This document shows, piece after piece, positions 41,667 to 50,197 of a DNA stretch of 64,000 nucleotides (the stretch's first letter is position 1; every line of letters starts with the position of its first letter). Origin of the DNA: Peribacillus deserti (GTDB taxonomy: Bacteria > Bacillota > Bacilli > Bacillales > DSM-1321); assembly GCF_002863585.1 (NCBI RefSeq), contig NZ_PGUY01000020.1, forward strand, positions 1 through 64,000. Reading direction: 5' to 3'. Under the pieces are notes generated by a model, which ran no database searches, had not been told where the DNA came from, and saw only the letters and a program-made list of their open reading frames with translations. A program made the translations under genes and the position numbers.

Positions 41667-42632
41667 ATGGAGCAAGTTGTCCGAGTGATTCCGTTCAAAT
41701 TCGTGGAGCATGTGGAAGAGGTTGGAGAAGTACCCAAAGGAATAGAACTGATCCAGGCGCCAAAAATGTGGGAGCATACTAAAGGAAAAGGTATGACAAT
41801 TGCAGTGCTTGATACCGGCTGTGACATTTCCCATCCCGATATAAAAGAGAGAATAAAGGGCGGCAGAAACTTTACAAAAGATGACGGCGGCAGCCAGAAT
41901 ATATATCAAGATTACAATGGCCATGGAACACATGTGGCAGGGACCATAGCTGCTTCACTAAATCAAACAGGCGTCATCGGCGCTGCCCCTGAAGCAGATC
42001 TGCTGATCGTCAAAGTATTGGATAAGAACGGCTCCGGGCAGTATGAATGGATCAAAAATGGAATTTTGTATGCGATCGAACAGAAAGCAGATATTATTTC
42101 CATGTCCTTAGGGGGGCCTTCAGATGACCCAGGTTTACATGAAGCAATAAAAATGGCAGTACAGAGTAACATACTGGTCGTCTGTGCGGCCGGCAATGAA
42201 GGAGACGGAAACGATAAGACAGACGAATTAGGTTACCCGGCCTGTTATAATGAAGTAATCAGTGTCGGGGCGATTAATTTAGAACGAAGATCCTCAGATT
42301 TTACAAATTCCAATAATGAAGTAGACCTGGTTGCACCAGGTGAAGGAATCATATCAACCTATCTGGGCGGAAAGTACGCAAAGCTGAGTGGAACATCCAT
42401 GTCTGCTCCACATGTTTCCGGGGCATTGGCCCTCATCAAGGTGATGGCAAATGAAAACTTCGGCAGGAACCTTACCGAACCTGAACTCTACGCACAGCTT
42501 ATCAAACGGACCATTCCTCTAGGCCATTCACCAAGGCTTGAAGGAAATGGGCTGCTTTACTTAACTGCGATTGAACATTTAAGAGATATTTTCACAGAGA
42601 AAGTTTCTGCACAGCTGGTAAGCTTGTCATGA
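41667..42632 (+). CDS. isp: Intracellular subtilisin-like serine protease
   Basis: A 321-residue S8 protease with catalytic D49 (LDTGCD), H86 (GHGTHVAG) and S244 (GTSMSAPH), and oxyanion N177 (AAGNEGDG). It has no signal peptide or large propeptide. Instead the short N-terminal extension RVIPFKFVE matches the IPY-type inhibitory segment of intracellular subtilisins, which is cleaved for activation. Such proteases degrade protein in stationary phase and sporulation. AAGGAGG precedes the ATG. The stop codon overlaps the start of an endonuclease gene by 4 bases (ATGA), so the two are made together. Confidence 0.92.
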   Translation: MEQVVRVIPFKFVEHVEEVGEVPKGIELIQAPKMWEHTKGKGMTIAVLDTGCDISHPDIKERIKGGRNFTKDDGGSQNIYQDYNGHGTHVAGTIAASLNQTGVIGAAPEADLLIVKVLDKNGSGQYEWIKNGILYAIEQKADIISMSLGGPSDDPGLHEAIKMAVQSNILVVCAAGNEGDGNDKTDELGYPACYNEVISVGAINLERRSSDFTNSNNEVDLVAPGEGIISTYLGGKYAKLSGTSMSAPHVSGALALIKVMANENFGRNLTEPELYAQLIKRTIPLGHSPRLEGNGLLYLTAIEHLRDIFTEKVSAQLVSLS

Positions 42633-43456
42633 ACGGTGAAGAAGGCGGCCGCAAGGAATGGATGGATGCCAAAGCCACCTTATATGCATGTCAGGAAAAA
42701 CCCTACTATGACGAACAAAAGGATAAGAATACTAAGGAAGCTTACTATGCACAAATCTCTTTTGAAGACCAAGATCTAGCTGAAAAGCTACGCGGGTTAA
42801 TCGAAGCCACCCATACACATCAGCTGCCATATTCCCCTCACCGCTATGTGTATCCCTGGGTGGACATTCAGGAAAACGGCCAATTAAAAAGCCTGTATTC
42901 AGGACAAGCAATGGATCCTTTGCAGGTCATAGAAGATGATTTAAACATACTTTCGAGAATCGAACAGGGTGAAACTACAGTTTTATCCCAGGAACTAAAG
43001 TTTAACTGTGAACATGTGGTTCCGCAGTCCTGGTTTAAAAAGGGTGAGCCCATGAGGGGGGATCTTCATCATCTATTCGCCTGTGAGCCAACCTGTAACT
43101 CCAGCCGGGGAAATTCACCCTATTATGATTTCCCTTCTTATTCGCCATCGGCCCTAATTATCCGCAGTGGCTGCGGCATGGCAGAAGAAGGGAAGTTCGA
43201 GCCAGAATACGGAAAAGGAATTGCAGCGCGTGCTGTATTTTACTTTTATATCAGATATAAAGGAATTATTTCCTTAGATGACAAAATGGATTTGGAAGTC
43301 CTGAAAAAATGGGACGAACAATATCCTGTGAGCCTCTATGAAAAACATAGAAATGCTGCTATTCAAGAAATTCAGGGAAATCGAAATCCGTTTATTGACT
43401 ATCCTGAGTTATCGCAGAAGCTAATCTTAGGTCAAAGCAACGTAAAAACCCTCTGA
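42629..43456 (+). CDS. Endonuclease I family (HNH-type) nuclease, no signal peptide
   Basis: A 275-residue nuclease of the EndA/NucM/Dns beta-beta-alpha-metal family. FNCEHVVPQSWF (H129), GDLHHLFACEPTCNSSRGN (D145, H147, N157, R160) and SPYYDF are the catalytic signature. Secreted relatives, such as B. subtilis Bsn, cut RNA and DNA unspecifically. This one has no signal peptide and begins in an ATGA overlap with intracellular subtilisin; a start at 42659 is possible. I infer a cytoplasmic nuclease acting together with the protease, perhaps in mother-cell or starvation turnover. How the cell is protected is not evident. Confidence 0.87.
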   Translation: MNGEEGGRKEWMDAKATLYACQEKPYYDEQKDKNTKEAYYAQISFEDQDLAEKLRGLIEATHTHQLPYSPHRYVYPWVDIQENGQLKSLYSGQAMDPLQVIEDDLNILSRIEQGETTVLSQELKFNCEHVVPQSWFKKGEPMRGDLHHLFACEPTCNSSRGNSPYYDFPSYSPSALIIRSGCGMAEEGKFEPEYGKGIAARAVFYFYIRYKGIISLDDKMDLEVLKKWDEQYPVSLYEKHRNAAIQEIQGNRNPFIDYPELSQKLILGQSNVKTL

Positions 43457-43478
43457 CAAGCCGTCAGGGGGATTTTGT
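43446..43478 (+). terminator. Rho-independent terminator
   Basis: CCCTCTGAC / GTCAGGGGG stem overlapping the end of the nuclease gene, followed by ATTTT. Confidence 0.8.
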
Positions 43479-43483
43479 ATAAA

Positions 43484-43869
43484 TATTTCAGAAATGCCCA
43501 ACTCCAGGGCTCTATAAGCGATACATAAGACTCATGGATCGCTGTCAGACCGTCAATTTGCGAGTCTGGGATATCAGGCGTCTGCTTTTCCTCTAAGTAC
43601 TTTTTGTTCAAATAAACGGATAATCATTTCTGCTTTTAATGGAACACAAAGAAAAGCACGGTCCTCCGCTTTTCTTGTTGTCCAGCTCCAAGCTGAGACC
43701 CTCGAGTCATAAGCCAATCAGTCCATGAGAAGAAAAAGCGCTTCTCACGGCCTGCTCGTCTTATGCTTGTCGGGTCTCTGCCTTCCTTTGGACTTGGAAT
43801 GGTGAACATGCTTTCTGCATCAGGGTGTGCACTATAAGTAATTATTTAGGAAGGCACCGCTTTCCGCTT
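43484..43869. repeat. Interspersed unit B, about two degenerate copies
   Basis: The clearest unit spans about 43677-43800: TGTCCAGCTCC, AGACCCTCGAGTCATAAGCC, then GTCTTATGCTTGTCGGGTCT, which pair as an imperfect long hairpin. TCCGCTTTTC marks the unit boundaries at about 43663 and 43862. The same unit is nested in element A copies 1 and 5. This sequence type is familiar from many Bacillaceae genomes. It stops directly at the ykhA stop codon. No gene is present. Confidence 0.75.
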
Positions 43870-43871
43870 TT

Positions 43872-44387
43872 CTAAGTCCAGGGTTTATCCACTTTAATAA
43901 AATCGGCAAGCTCCTTGCTGTTAATCCGTCTCATTTTACGGATTTTGGCGCGGTCTTCACCGGTCTCATGCAATTTCTTTTCTTCCTCGGTCTGAGGAAT
44001 GACTGCAGGAACAGAGCAGGGAACTCCATTTTCATCCAGTGCGACAAAGGTCAAAAATGCTGTAGCGGCAATTCGTCTGAAACCTGTTCCGAGATCCTCG
44101 GCAATCGCCTTCACAAACACTTCCATCGATGTTCTGCCCGTATAACTTACGTAAGCTTCTAAACAAAGTGAATCGTCCGGATACACCGGCCCTAAAAAAT
44201 CGACAGAATCTGTAGAAGCCGTGACTACTTCTCTACGGGAATGCCTTCTGGATGCAATGGCAGCTACTGCATCCATCTTCTTCATTAAAACTCCGCCAAA
44301 AAGAGTATTATGATTATTTGTATCATTTGGAAGAACAAGATCTGTATGGACAACTTTAGATGCGGAACAAAATAACTCTTTAACCAT
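43872..44387 (-). CDS. ykhA: Acyl-CoA thioesterase, hotdog fold (YkhA family)
   Basis: A 171-residue thioesterase. VLPNDTNNHNTLFGGVLMKKMDAVAAIAS carries the hotdog active-site N/D region of the YciA/BFIT-like group, and TASTDSVDFLGPVYPDDSLCLEAYV is the second strand block. It hydrolyses acyl-CoA esters; chain-length preference is unknown. I chose ATG 44387 because AGGAGA sits 7 bases upstream; in-frame ATG 44414 lacks a site. It is monocistronic and convergent with the nuclease gene. Confidence 0.88.
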   Translation of the reverse strand: MVKELFCSASKVVHTDLVLPNDTNNHNTLFGGVLMKKMDAVAAIASRRHSRREVVTASTDSVDFLGPVYPDDSLCLEAYVSYTGRTSMEVFVKAIAEDLGTGFRRIAATAFLTFVALDENGVPCSVPAVIPQTEEEKKLHETGEDRAKIRKMRRINSKELADFIKVDKPWT

Positions 44388-44667
44388 TGCTTCATCTCCT
44401 ATTAACTCTTTCATATCGTATTATACCTCAAAACTCTATCAGAATTGTCATCCAAAGATCATATTCCAGCAGGCTAAACACCAGAACGATATTGAAATGT
44501 ATGCTGATTTTTTCAAGTGCATACTGGGATCTTTAAGAAACCACGTGTTTTCAAATGTAAAGAATCCTTTAGAAACGGAGAAATACCTCAACTTGCAATA
44601 AAAGCGGAAAATTTAGGGTATGTTACAAAGGTATTCATCTTTTAAGGAGACGAAAGGGAGGATAACC

Positions 44668-45066
44668 ATGAAATCTTTTGTAGTCAGCTTTCATCAAGAA
44701 GATAATGTAGATACTATGCAGATTCAAAAACTGGATGATACCGAATTCGATCAAGCAACTGAGGGCGGAGCCAGACATCTGTTTGATTTAGACACCAACA
44801 TTGGCTACTTCATTTTTATGGATGCAGAAGATATCGACGGAGATGTCTCACACCTCATGATCCAATTTGAAGGAGACAATGAATCTCCAAGTGCTTACTA
44901 CTCCTTCTCGTTACAAGACTTTTATGAGTTTATGGCGTTATTCTTAAGCGGTCAGGAACCTGAAGATGAGGAAGAAGAAGGAGACGAACAGGAATATGGT
45001 CCTATGCATCATTTAGGGCACCTGCTGCACCATATTGTGGAAGAAGGAAATTCTCTAAAGCCCTAA
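44668..45066 (+). CDS. Acidic hypothetical protein with His-rich tail
   Basis: A 132-residue cytosolic protein of no recognised family. It begins MKSFVVSFHQEDNVDTMQ, has a compact-looking beta-rich body, then the acidic run EPEDEEEEGDEQEYG (about 104-118) and MHHLGHLLHHIVEEG, a histidine-rich end. AAGGGAGG lies 8 bases before the ATG at 44668; the earlier in-frame ATG at 44620 has none. A strong terminator follows. The Glu and His clusters could bind metal, but that is a guess. Confidence 0.7.
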   Translation: MKSFVVSFHQEDNVDTMQIQKLDDTEFDQATEGGARHLFDLDTNIGYFIFMDAEDIDGDVSHLMIQFEGDNESPSAYYSFSLQDFYEFMALFLSGQEPEDEEEEGDEQEYGPMHHLGHLLHHIVEEGNSLKP

Positions 45067-45084
45067 AACCGATTTGAATTTCTT

Positions 45085-45116
45085 TTGAGCCGGCAAGGAG
45101 GCCTTGCCGGCTTTAT
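45085..45116 (+). terminator. Rho-independent terminator
   Basis: GAGCCGGCAAGG / CCTTGCCGGCTTT stem with an AGG loop, 19 bases after the acidic protein stop. Confidence 0.88.
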
Positions 45117-45901
45117 CATTTCAGAGTTCATAGGATTATGGCTCTGCCGGTTGCGAAGGGAGAAATCCACGGGAAAAACTTTCAAGTGTACACACGCCGG
45201 AGACTCTTTCCTTATCTTACAGAGCAGCCTCACTAAGATAAAGGGGTATGGAATTATAAAAACTGTGGTCTTTTTAATTGCCTGTTTTCTAAAATTTTTA
45301 GTTTTCAAAAATAAAGAAAAGGGTTTTGGGGTTTGATGTTAATATAAATAAAGGATTTGCTCAATTAAAGGACATAGTAGTTTGGGAGAGAATTTCCGGG
45401 CAATAGTGAGAAGTGGTAAAATAGCAATTAAGCTATTTTAAGGGGTAGAAAAAATATGGATATATCTAATGATAACAAAGAGTAGAAGAATGGATCTTAT
45501 ATTTACCTAACAAGGGCTCAAATGAAATATGACTATAGAATCATTCCAAAAACAGTTTCATTTTTAGCGAAACTGTTTTTTATGTATAAAGGGAATTTTC
45601 GGCTACCAGAAGCGTATCTTAGGCAGCCCTAAGTCCTCCAATGGTTGTATATTGTCTAGCCATCTCATTGAGACACCAAGGATGATCCGTATTTTCAAAC
45701 AATGAATTCCAAAAGGATTGCTGAGGCGGTTCTTAGGGAGGAGAAACTTATTTTGAGAAGGTAATCCAATGAACCATGCTTCGCTAATAAAGGGAAAAAA
45801 TGAATTGCTGTGAGAACCAGTCGAAGGACTCGTAAGGATATACGGCGGCGGAGCAGTAGGTTGCTGAACTCTTATATCGGGTGGAAAGCAGGTAAAGAAA
45901 A
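45117..45901. other. Decayed region without an intact gene
   Basis: A terminator-like hairpin AAACAGTTTC / GAAACTGTTTTTT lies at 45549-45583. On the minus strand 45619-45732 is open for 37 codons and reads NSLFENTDHPWCLNEMARQY followed by TTIGGLRAA, very protein-like but without a start. A plus-strand start MDISNDNKE at about 45456 behind AAGGGG stops after nine codons. Around 45780-45895 lies unplaced, GC-richer sequence that might be an old insertion end. These look like gene fragments; families are not recognised. Confidence 0.45.
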
Positions 45902-46331
45902 ATGGAATTGACTATAAAAAGAACAAAAGAAATTGAGGCACAACAGCTTTTGGAGATTCAGAAAGAAGCATTTCGGAGGACTTAGAGAGGTACCAAGATC
46001 ACACGATACCAATCCAGTCAATGAACCTTTTGAGAGATTGCTTAGAAAGATAGAATTCTTTTTACACTATACGATATGGGTAGAAGATGAAATAATCGGT
46101 GGTAATGATATTAGAGATTTACAAGATGAGAGATACCGAATTATTAGAATTTTCATATCTATTAAATATCAAAATAAAGGGTTTGGGACTCGTATTATGC
46201 AGTTAATTGAAAAAGAATTTCCTTTAGCAACTGAATGGAGTCTGGATACCCCGCATTTGAACAAAAGGAATCACCACTTTTATGAAAAGCTTGGCTATAT
46301 GAAAGTTGGGGGAACACCAAATTTCAGATAA
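45902..46331 (+). pseudogene. Frameshifted GNAT acetyltransferase
   Basis: It starts with ATG 45902 (MELTIKRTKEIEAQQLLEIQ KEAF) and stops after 25 codons. The protein continues in a second frame as EDLERYQDH and in a third as DTNPVNEPFERLLRK to the end (NHHFYEKLGYMKVGG). The pieces align one after another with the intact gene at 46494 (KASFQEDLEKYEDFETNP...NHYFYEKFGYKK). Two indels, near 45978 and 45995-46005, are therefore enough to explain it. Motif A is still readable as FISIKYQNKGFGTRI. Recent inactivation of a tandem paralogue is likely; sequencing errors are possible. Confidence 0.8.
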
Positions 46332-46493
46332 ACTTACTTTAAATGATTATGTAAAAACTAATAAAAATTAAAAATATACAAACATTTCGAAAACAGCTTA
46401 CGAAAAGAGCCTAAGTTTTTGAGGGGTTATATTGATTAATCTTAAAAATAGCATATGTTGGTATAAACAGAAGGGAATTTAGGAGGATATATT

Positions 46494-46970
46494 ATGTCGT
46501 TGGTATTCAGAAAATCAACAATGGAAGATATAGATATTTTACTTCCAATCCAAAAAGCATCGTTTCAAGAGGACTTGGAAAAATATGAGGACTTTGAAAC
46601 TAATCCAGCTTGTGAAACATTTGAGAAGTTAGAGGAAAATATAAAAAAATATCATCACTTTACAATTTTGGACGGAGAATCAGTTATCGGTGCTATTGAT
46701 GTAAGAGGTAATGAAGAGCGTATGCACATTAGTAAAGTGTTCATTTCTCCTTTCAATCAAAATAATGGAGCTGGTACTGCCGCTATTCAGTTTTTAGAAG
46801 AACAATTTCCAAATGTGAAATTATGGACTTTGTATACCCTTTATTTAAGTTTTCGTAATCACTATTTTTACGAGAAATTTGGATACAAAAAGACCAAAGA
46901 GGTTCAGCTTACGCCTAAGTTAATTTTATTTAAATACGAAAAATTACCAGGTGTCCTGATGTCAAAATAG
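46494..46970 (+). CDS. GNAT family N-acetyltransferase
   Basis: A 158-residue GNAT protein. KVFISPFNQNNGAGTAAIQFLEEQFP is motif A, in a form where the usual R/Q-x-x-G-x-G/A loop is NNGAG, and SFRNHYFYEKFGYKKTKEV is motif B. AGGAGG precedes the ATG by 8 bases. It is the intact partner of the frameshifted gene just upstream, with clear similarity over the whole length. The substrate is unknown; relatives acetylate amines of small molecules or antibiotics. Confidence 0.82.
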   Translation: MSLVFRKSTMEDIDILLPIQKASFQEDLEKYEDFETNPACETFEKLEENIKKYHHFTILDGESVIGAIDVRGNEERMHISKVFISPFNQNNGAGTAAIQFLEEQFPNVKLWTLYTLYLSFRNHYFYEKFGYKKTKEVQLTPKLILFKYEKLPGVLMSK

Positions 46971-47388
46971 CAGCCCCATTAGAAAGTTTGTGGGACCATC
47001 AATCGGGTTGCCTTTTTTAATTTAACCTTAATAATTCCACTGTTGTTTTGTTTGATTTTCGGCACACCGAAATATGCATTTGCTCCACTTGTTTTTATAA
47101 GATTTATAGTGATGATAAATTTGTAATTGCTATTTGTATTTTTTGGAAAGAAGATGTACAGTGTAAGTTTTTAATGGCAATGGAGCATGTTAAATTAAAT
47201 TTTGTTAACTGTACCAAACTGTATAAATTGTGTAATTTCGTTATACATGAGAACAAACAGTCATAGATGAACCATATTTTCAAACAATAGAGTGTATGAA
47301 GAACCATTATAACGGTTCTTTTTTATTTATTTGAATACCTTGCATTATTAGGTAATACAATTTATAGTAAAACTGGAGGTGATAAAAT
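46971..47388. other. AT-rich intergenic region
   Basis: A terminator-like hairpin AAGAACC / GGTTCTTTTTT lies at 47300-47325. A 72-codon open frame at 47048-47266 is rich in Cys, Phe and Lys, lacks a ribosome binding site and is probably chance. Nothing else is recognised before the PadR gene. Confidence 0.4.
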
Positions 47389-47730
47389 ATGGAAATTAAC
47401 AAAGAAGTTTTAAAGGGGCACATTGACACGATCATCCTGTCCTTATTACATAACAAAGATATGTATGGATATGAATTAGCTAAATTAGTCCGCGATAAAA
47501 GCGAAGAACAGTTTGAATTAAAAGAAGGGACCCTTTATTTATCATTAAAACGATTAGAAAAAAATGAGTGGATCTCCGCTTATTGGGGGGATGATCAAGG
47601 ACCCGGGGGAAGAAGAAAATACTATAAACTAACCCCTTTAGGAGAGAAGGGGCTTGAGGAAAAACGTAAAGAATGGCTATTTGTAAAAAAAATCATAGAT
47701 ACGTTTTTAGAAGGGGGAGATTTGATATGA
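47389..47730 (+). CDS. PadR family transcriptional regulator
   Basis: A 113-residue repressor. A winged helix-turn-helix fills most of it: DTIILSLLHNKDMYGYELAKLV, then ELKEGTLYLSLKRLEKNEWISAYW, GPGGRRKYYKLTPLGEKGL. The short C-terminal helix pairs dimers. GGAGGTGAT lies 6 bases before the ATG. Its stop overlaps the next gene (ATGA). PadR regulators with a downstream permease-prefix-domain membrane protein are a common two-gene unit in bacilli, with the regulator usually controlling the pair. Confidence 0.88.
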   Translation: MEINKEVLKGHIDTIILSLLHNKDMYGYELAKLVRDKSEEQFELKEGTLYLSLKRLEKNEWISAYWGDDQGPGGRRKYYKLTPLGEKGLEEKRKEWLFVKKIIDTFLEGGDLI

Positions 47731-48599
47731 AAAAAATTGATGAGTTTGTGCATTCTCTGTATAAAGATGTCTCTGGAGATAAACAGGAACTAGATGATTT
47801 AAAGCAAGAAATGCGATCTCATTTAATAGAAGCGGTGGAAGAGTTAAAATTTGAAGGAAAAACAGAGGAAGAAGCCATTCGTATGGCAATTGAGAATTTC
47901 GGCGGTAAAAAACAAATTGTTTCAGGGCTGTCTGAATTCTTTCGAGTCCAGAAAAAATTTACGAATGTGGTTTTATCATTTGCACTTCTTTTTTTTGTAG
48001 CTGCTATCGTATCTCTGTTGTTTTCGCTGGCAAATGTGAAGGAATATAAAAAAGAATCAAAAGAGGCGGAGGCATCTCATTTAGAAAGATATGCTATCAT
48101 GTATGACGTATTGGATGTCATTGATACTCCTGGCGGCGAGATTACACCGAAAGATAAAAATGAATTACAAAACGTATTTAAAAGATATCAGGACAAAATC
48201 AACATGATAGCGGTTTTCCCTGTTAAAGGTTCCGAAGAATGGCTAAAAGATAACAAAGAAGTAAGCATGGCTCCGATGAATCACTTCCCGATTGATTACA
48301 AAAAATCTTCCATTATAGTAGACAGGGACGGAATCGTAAGAGATAAAGAACATATTGTTCCGAGTGATTATGACCTGGGAACCGTGATCCATGCAAACGG
48401 TCGATGGATTGTTCAGTATGAATATAAAACGTCTTACGAAGATACCATTGAAAAGTACCACCAAATCAGCTATTACTCTCCAAACACATCGAGTTTTTAT
48501 TATGTACCCATCACTTTCTTTTCCATATTCATGATTCTTGGAGCAATTTGGTTGTTCATGAGGAAACAAAATAGACAATTACAAAGTGTAATTCACTGA
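47727..48599 (+). CDS. Membrane protein with N-terminal permease prefix domain
   Basis: A 290-residue protein. Residues 1-65 (FVHSLYKDVSGDKQELDDLKQEMRSHLIEAVEELKFEGKTEEEAIRMAIENFGG) form the permease prefix domain 1 found before FtsX-like permeases and in DUF1700-like proteins. A transmembrane helix follows at about 78-100, then a soluble, probably extracellular domain, and a second helix at about 260-280. Start ATG 47727 overlaps the PadR stop. No enzymatic motif is seen. It probably acts as an envelope sensor or accessory protein under PadR control. Confidence 0.8.
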   Translation: MKKIDEFVHSLYKDVSGDKQELDDLKQEMRSHLIEAVEELKFEGKTEEEAIRMAIENFGGKKQIVSGLSEFFRVQKKFTNVVLSFALLFFVAAIVSLLFSLANVKEYKKESKEAEASHLERYAIMYDVLDVIDTPGGEITPKDKNELQNVFKRYQDKINMIAVFPVKGSEEWLKDNKEVSMAPMNHFPIDYKKSSIIVDRDGIVRDKEHIVPSDYDLGTVIHANGRWIVQYEYKTSYEDTIEKYHQISYYSPNTSSFYYVPITFFSIFMILGAIWLFMRKQNRQLQSVIH

Positions 48600-49061
48600 T
48601 AAAGGTTATGGCAGCTTTTTATGTTCAGAAAGGGCAAAAGTTACACAGATTTATTGTGTAATCTTCTGGAACCTTGGGGCTCAAAAGGGTCGAAGGAGGT
48701 TACACAGTGGTTCAATTGCCAGAACTTCCATACTGAGTCCTTAAACCTTACTAAGTCAAGAAAAGCAGTCTTAGCTATACTCCCCCAAGGGAAGTGGAGA
48801 AAAAAACTGTATAACTTATTGTGTAAGTAATAATCGACTAAAGTTTATTATGTAGCCTCGTGTACAATGTGTGATTTGGACAAGATCGGATTAATTATTT
48901 TGTTCCTTGTTAAAGGGTGCGTTAGTTTTGGAAAACTGGGTTGCTCAGGCAGCTCTTTTTTAATTCATTCCAGGGGCAGTTAGTGGAATATGAAAATTAA
49001 AGAAACTAGACGAATTTAAAGAAGTAAACGGTTTTAGGTTGTAATAATTGGGGGGGGAATT
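48600..49061. other. Intergenic region, no gene called
   Basis: A 69-codon open frame at 48621-48830 has no ribosome binding site and no protein-like pattern. TTATTGTGTAA-like strings recur at about 48650, 48820 and 48845, of unknown meaning. A run of nine G at about 49050 precedes the start of the frameshifted gene and may be its ribosome binding site. Confidence 0.35.
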
Positions 49062-49489
49062 ATGGGGAAACGTATTGAAATAATTTATGAGTTAGAAAAT
49101 TTGAAAGGAACTGTTACGTTGAAATAAAACCGGGAAATTGGGGCGAAGGTTCAATTTTCTTTACAGATCAAACCTTTATCTATTTTTCAAAGGCAATTGA
49201 AAAACATTACAAAAAATATTCTCTATGGGGCATAAGCGAAATAAACAGGGAGACTTGGAAGTTAATCCTGGCAGAACTAGAGAATCTTAAAATATTTTTG
49301 ACAACCAATCCAAACCCTGAAGATTTGAAGAAGCATATTGAATACGCGTATTTAGAGATCACTGAGAAATATATGTTAGGAAATCGAAATAATAACTTAG
49401 ATTATTTGGTGAAAGTAATTACTGAATTTCAATCTTGGATAGACAAAGAGAGTAAAGATAACGAGTATATCTCCGTTTTAGGTATTTAA
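49062..49489 (+). pseudogene. Frameshifted hypothetical gene
   Basis: ATG 49062 begins MGKRIEIIYELENLKGTVT and meets a stop at codon 22. One base missing near 49118 would restore reading into VEIKPGNWGEGSIFFTDQ and on through FSKAIEKHYKKYSLWGI to a stop at 49489, about 142 residues. The restored protein is soluble and helical, reminiscent in size and composition of small immunity-type proteins, but I cannot assign a family. The long conserved-looking downstream frame argues for recent damage or a sequencing error. Confidence 0.65.
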
Positions 49490-49784
49490 AATTAATGGGA
49501 ATATTTAAGTTGGTGTTGCCCTTTTTTATCACAACAACTTGTTGTTGTAAAAAATTTACTTTATCGGGTTATTTTTGGTAGTAAATAAGGTCATTTACAG
49601 GTGTAGCTTAGTAATGATATTCAATAAGTAATCGTATTTGGTATACATCTTACAATATATTTCATTTAGTGACGCAATTGAAAACAGCCTTCTTCATTAA
49701 GAAGAGGCTGTTTTAGTTCAAAATTATTTAGTTTTAGTATAGATATTAACAATACATTTATCTAGATGAATGGTCTTTTCAGCA
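49490..49784. terminator. Intergenic region with a terminator-like stem at 49682-49714
   Basis: AAAACAGCCTTCTTC / GAAGAGGCTGTTTT forms a long stem that could end the minus-strand yuzA transcript or the plus-strand frameshifted gene. ACAACAA / TTGTTGT at 49532-49548 is a second small dyad. No gene is seen. Confidence 0.6.
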
Positions 49785-50003
49785 TTAGTCTGCATATGAC
49801 CGATCTGGTTCTTTAACTCTGGAAAGGAACTTAAATGAATACAAAGCACAAAGACCTACTATTACATATATAATCCTTGCAAGTATTGAATCTTGTCCGC
49901 CGAAGATGGAAGCAACAAGATCGAACTGAAATAACCCTACCAACAGCCAATTAAGTCCGCCGATAATTAACAATATAAGAGCTGCCAGATTTAATGTTTT
50001 CAT
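49785..50003 (-). CDS. yuzA: DUF378 small membrane protein
   Basis: A 72-residue protein with two transmembrane helices: LNLAALILLIIGGLNWLLVGLF and ILARIIYVIVGLCALYSFKFL, the DUF378 signature GGLNWLLVGL included. It matches B. subtilis YuzA in size and layout. AAGGAGGAG lies 5 bases before ATG 50003. A sigma-B-like promoter precedes it. The function is unknown. Confidence 0.88.
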   Translation of the reverse strand: MKTLNLAALILLIIGGLNWLLVGLFQFDLVASIFGGQDSILARIIYVIVGLCALYSFKFLSRVKEPDRSYAD

Positions 50004-50040
50004 TTTTCTCCTCCTTGTATAATATATGTTCAATGTTTGT

Positions 50041-50065
50041 ATACCCCTTTGGAAACGGAGTAAAC
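50041..50065 (-). promoter_or_regulatory. Candidate sigma-B promoter of yuzA
   Basis: On the minus strand GTTTAC (50060-50065) and GGGTAT (50041-50046) are separated by 13 bases (50047-50059). The sigma-B consensus is GTTTAA, 12-15 bases, GGGTAT. The start codon lies about 40 bases downstream. Confidence 0.6.
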
Positions 50066-50197
50066 TCTATCCAATTTAAAAGCACATGCTCCGGATAAAG
50101 GACTTACAAGGCTGGCCGCTGATGGAAAGGGATAGTGAAATTGCTTTTTTAAGCCAACTATGAATATCTTTTATTTCAGCCCAAGTCCTCTTTTTGT

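Noticed and set aside
44454-44602. Open stretch of about 48 codons between ykhA and the acidic protein gene
   Set aside because: No usable start or ribosome binding site and no recognised family; could be chance in AT-rich DNA.
45085-45336. 83-codon open frame
   Set aside because: It starts inside a terminator hairpin and has no features of a protein.
47048-47266. 72-codon open frame rich in Cys and Phe
   Set aside because: No ribosome binding site; composition typical of random AT-rich sequence, and a similar open frame exists on the other strand.
48621-48830. 69-codon open frame after the PadR-linked membrane gene
   Set aside because: No ribosome binding site or domain; probably chance.
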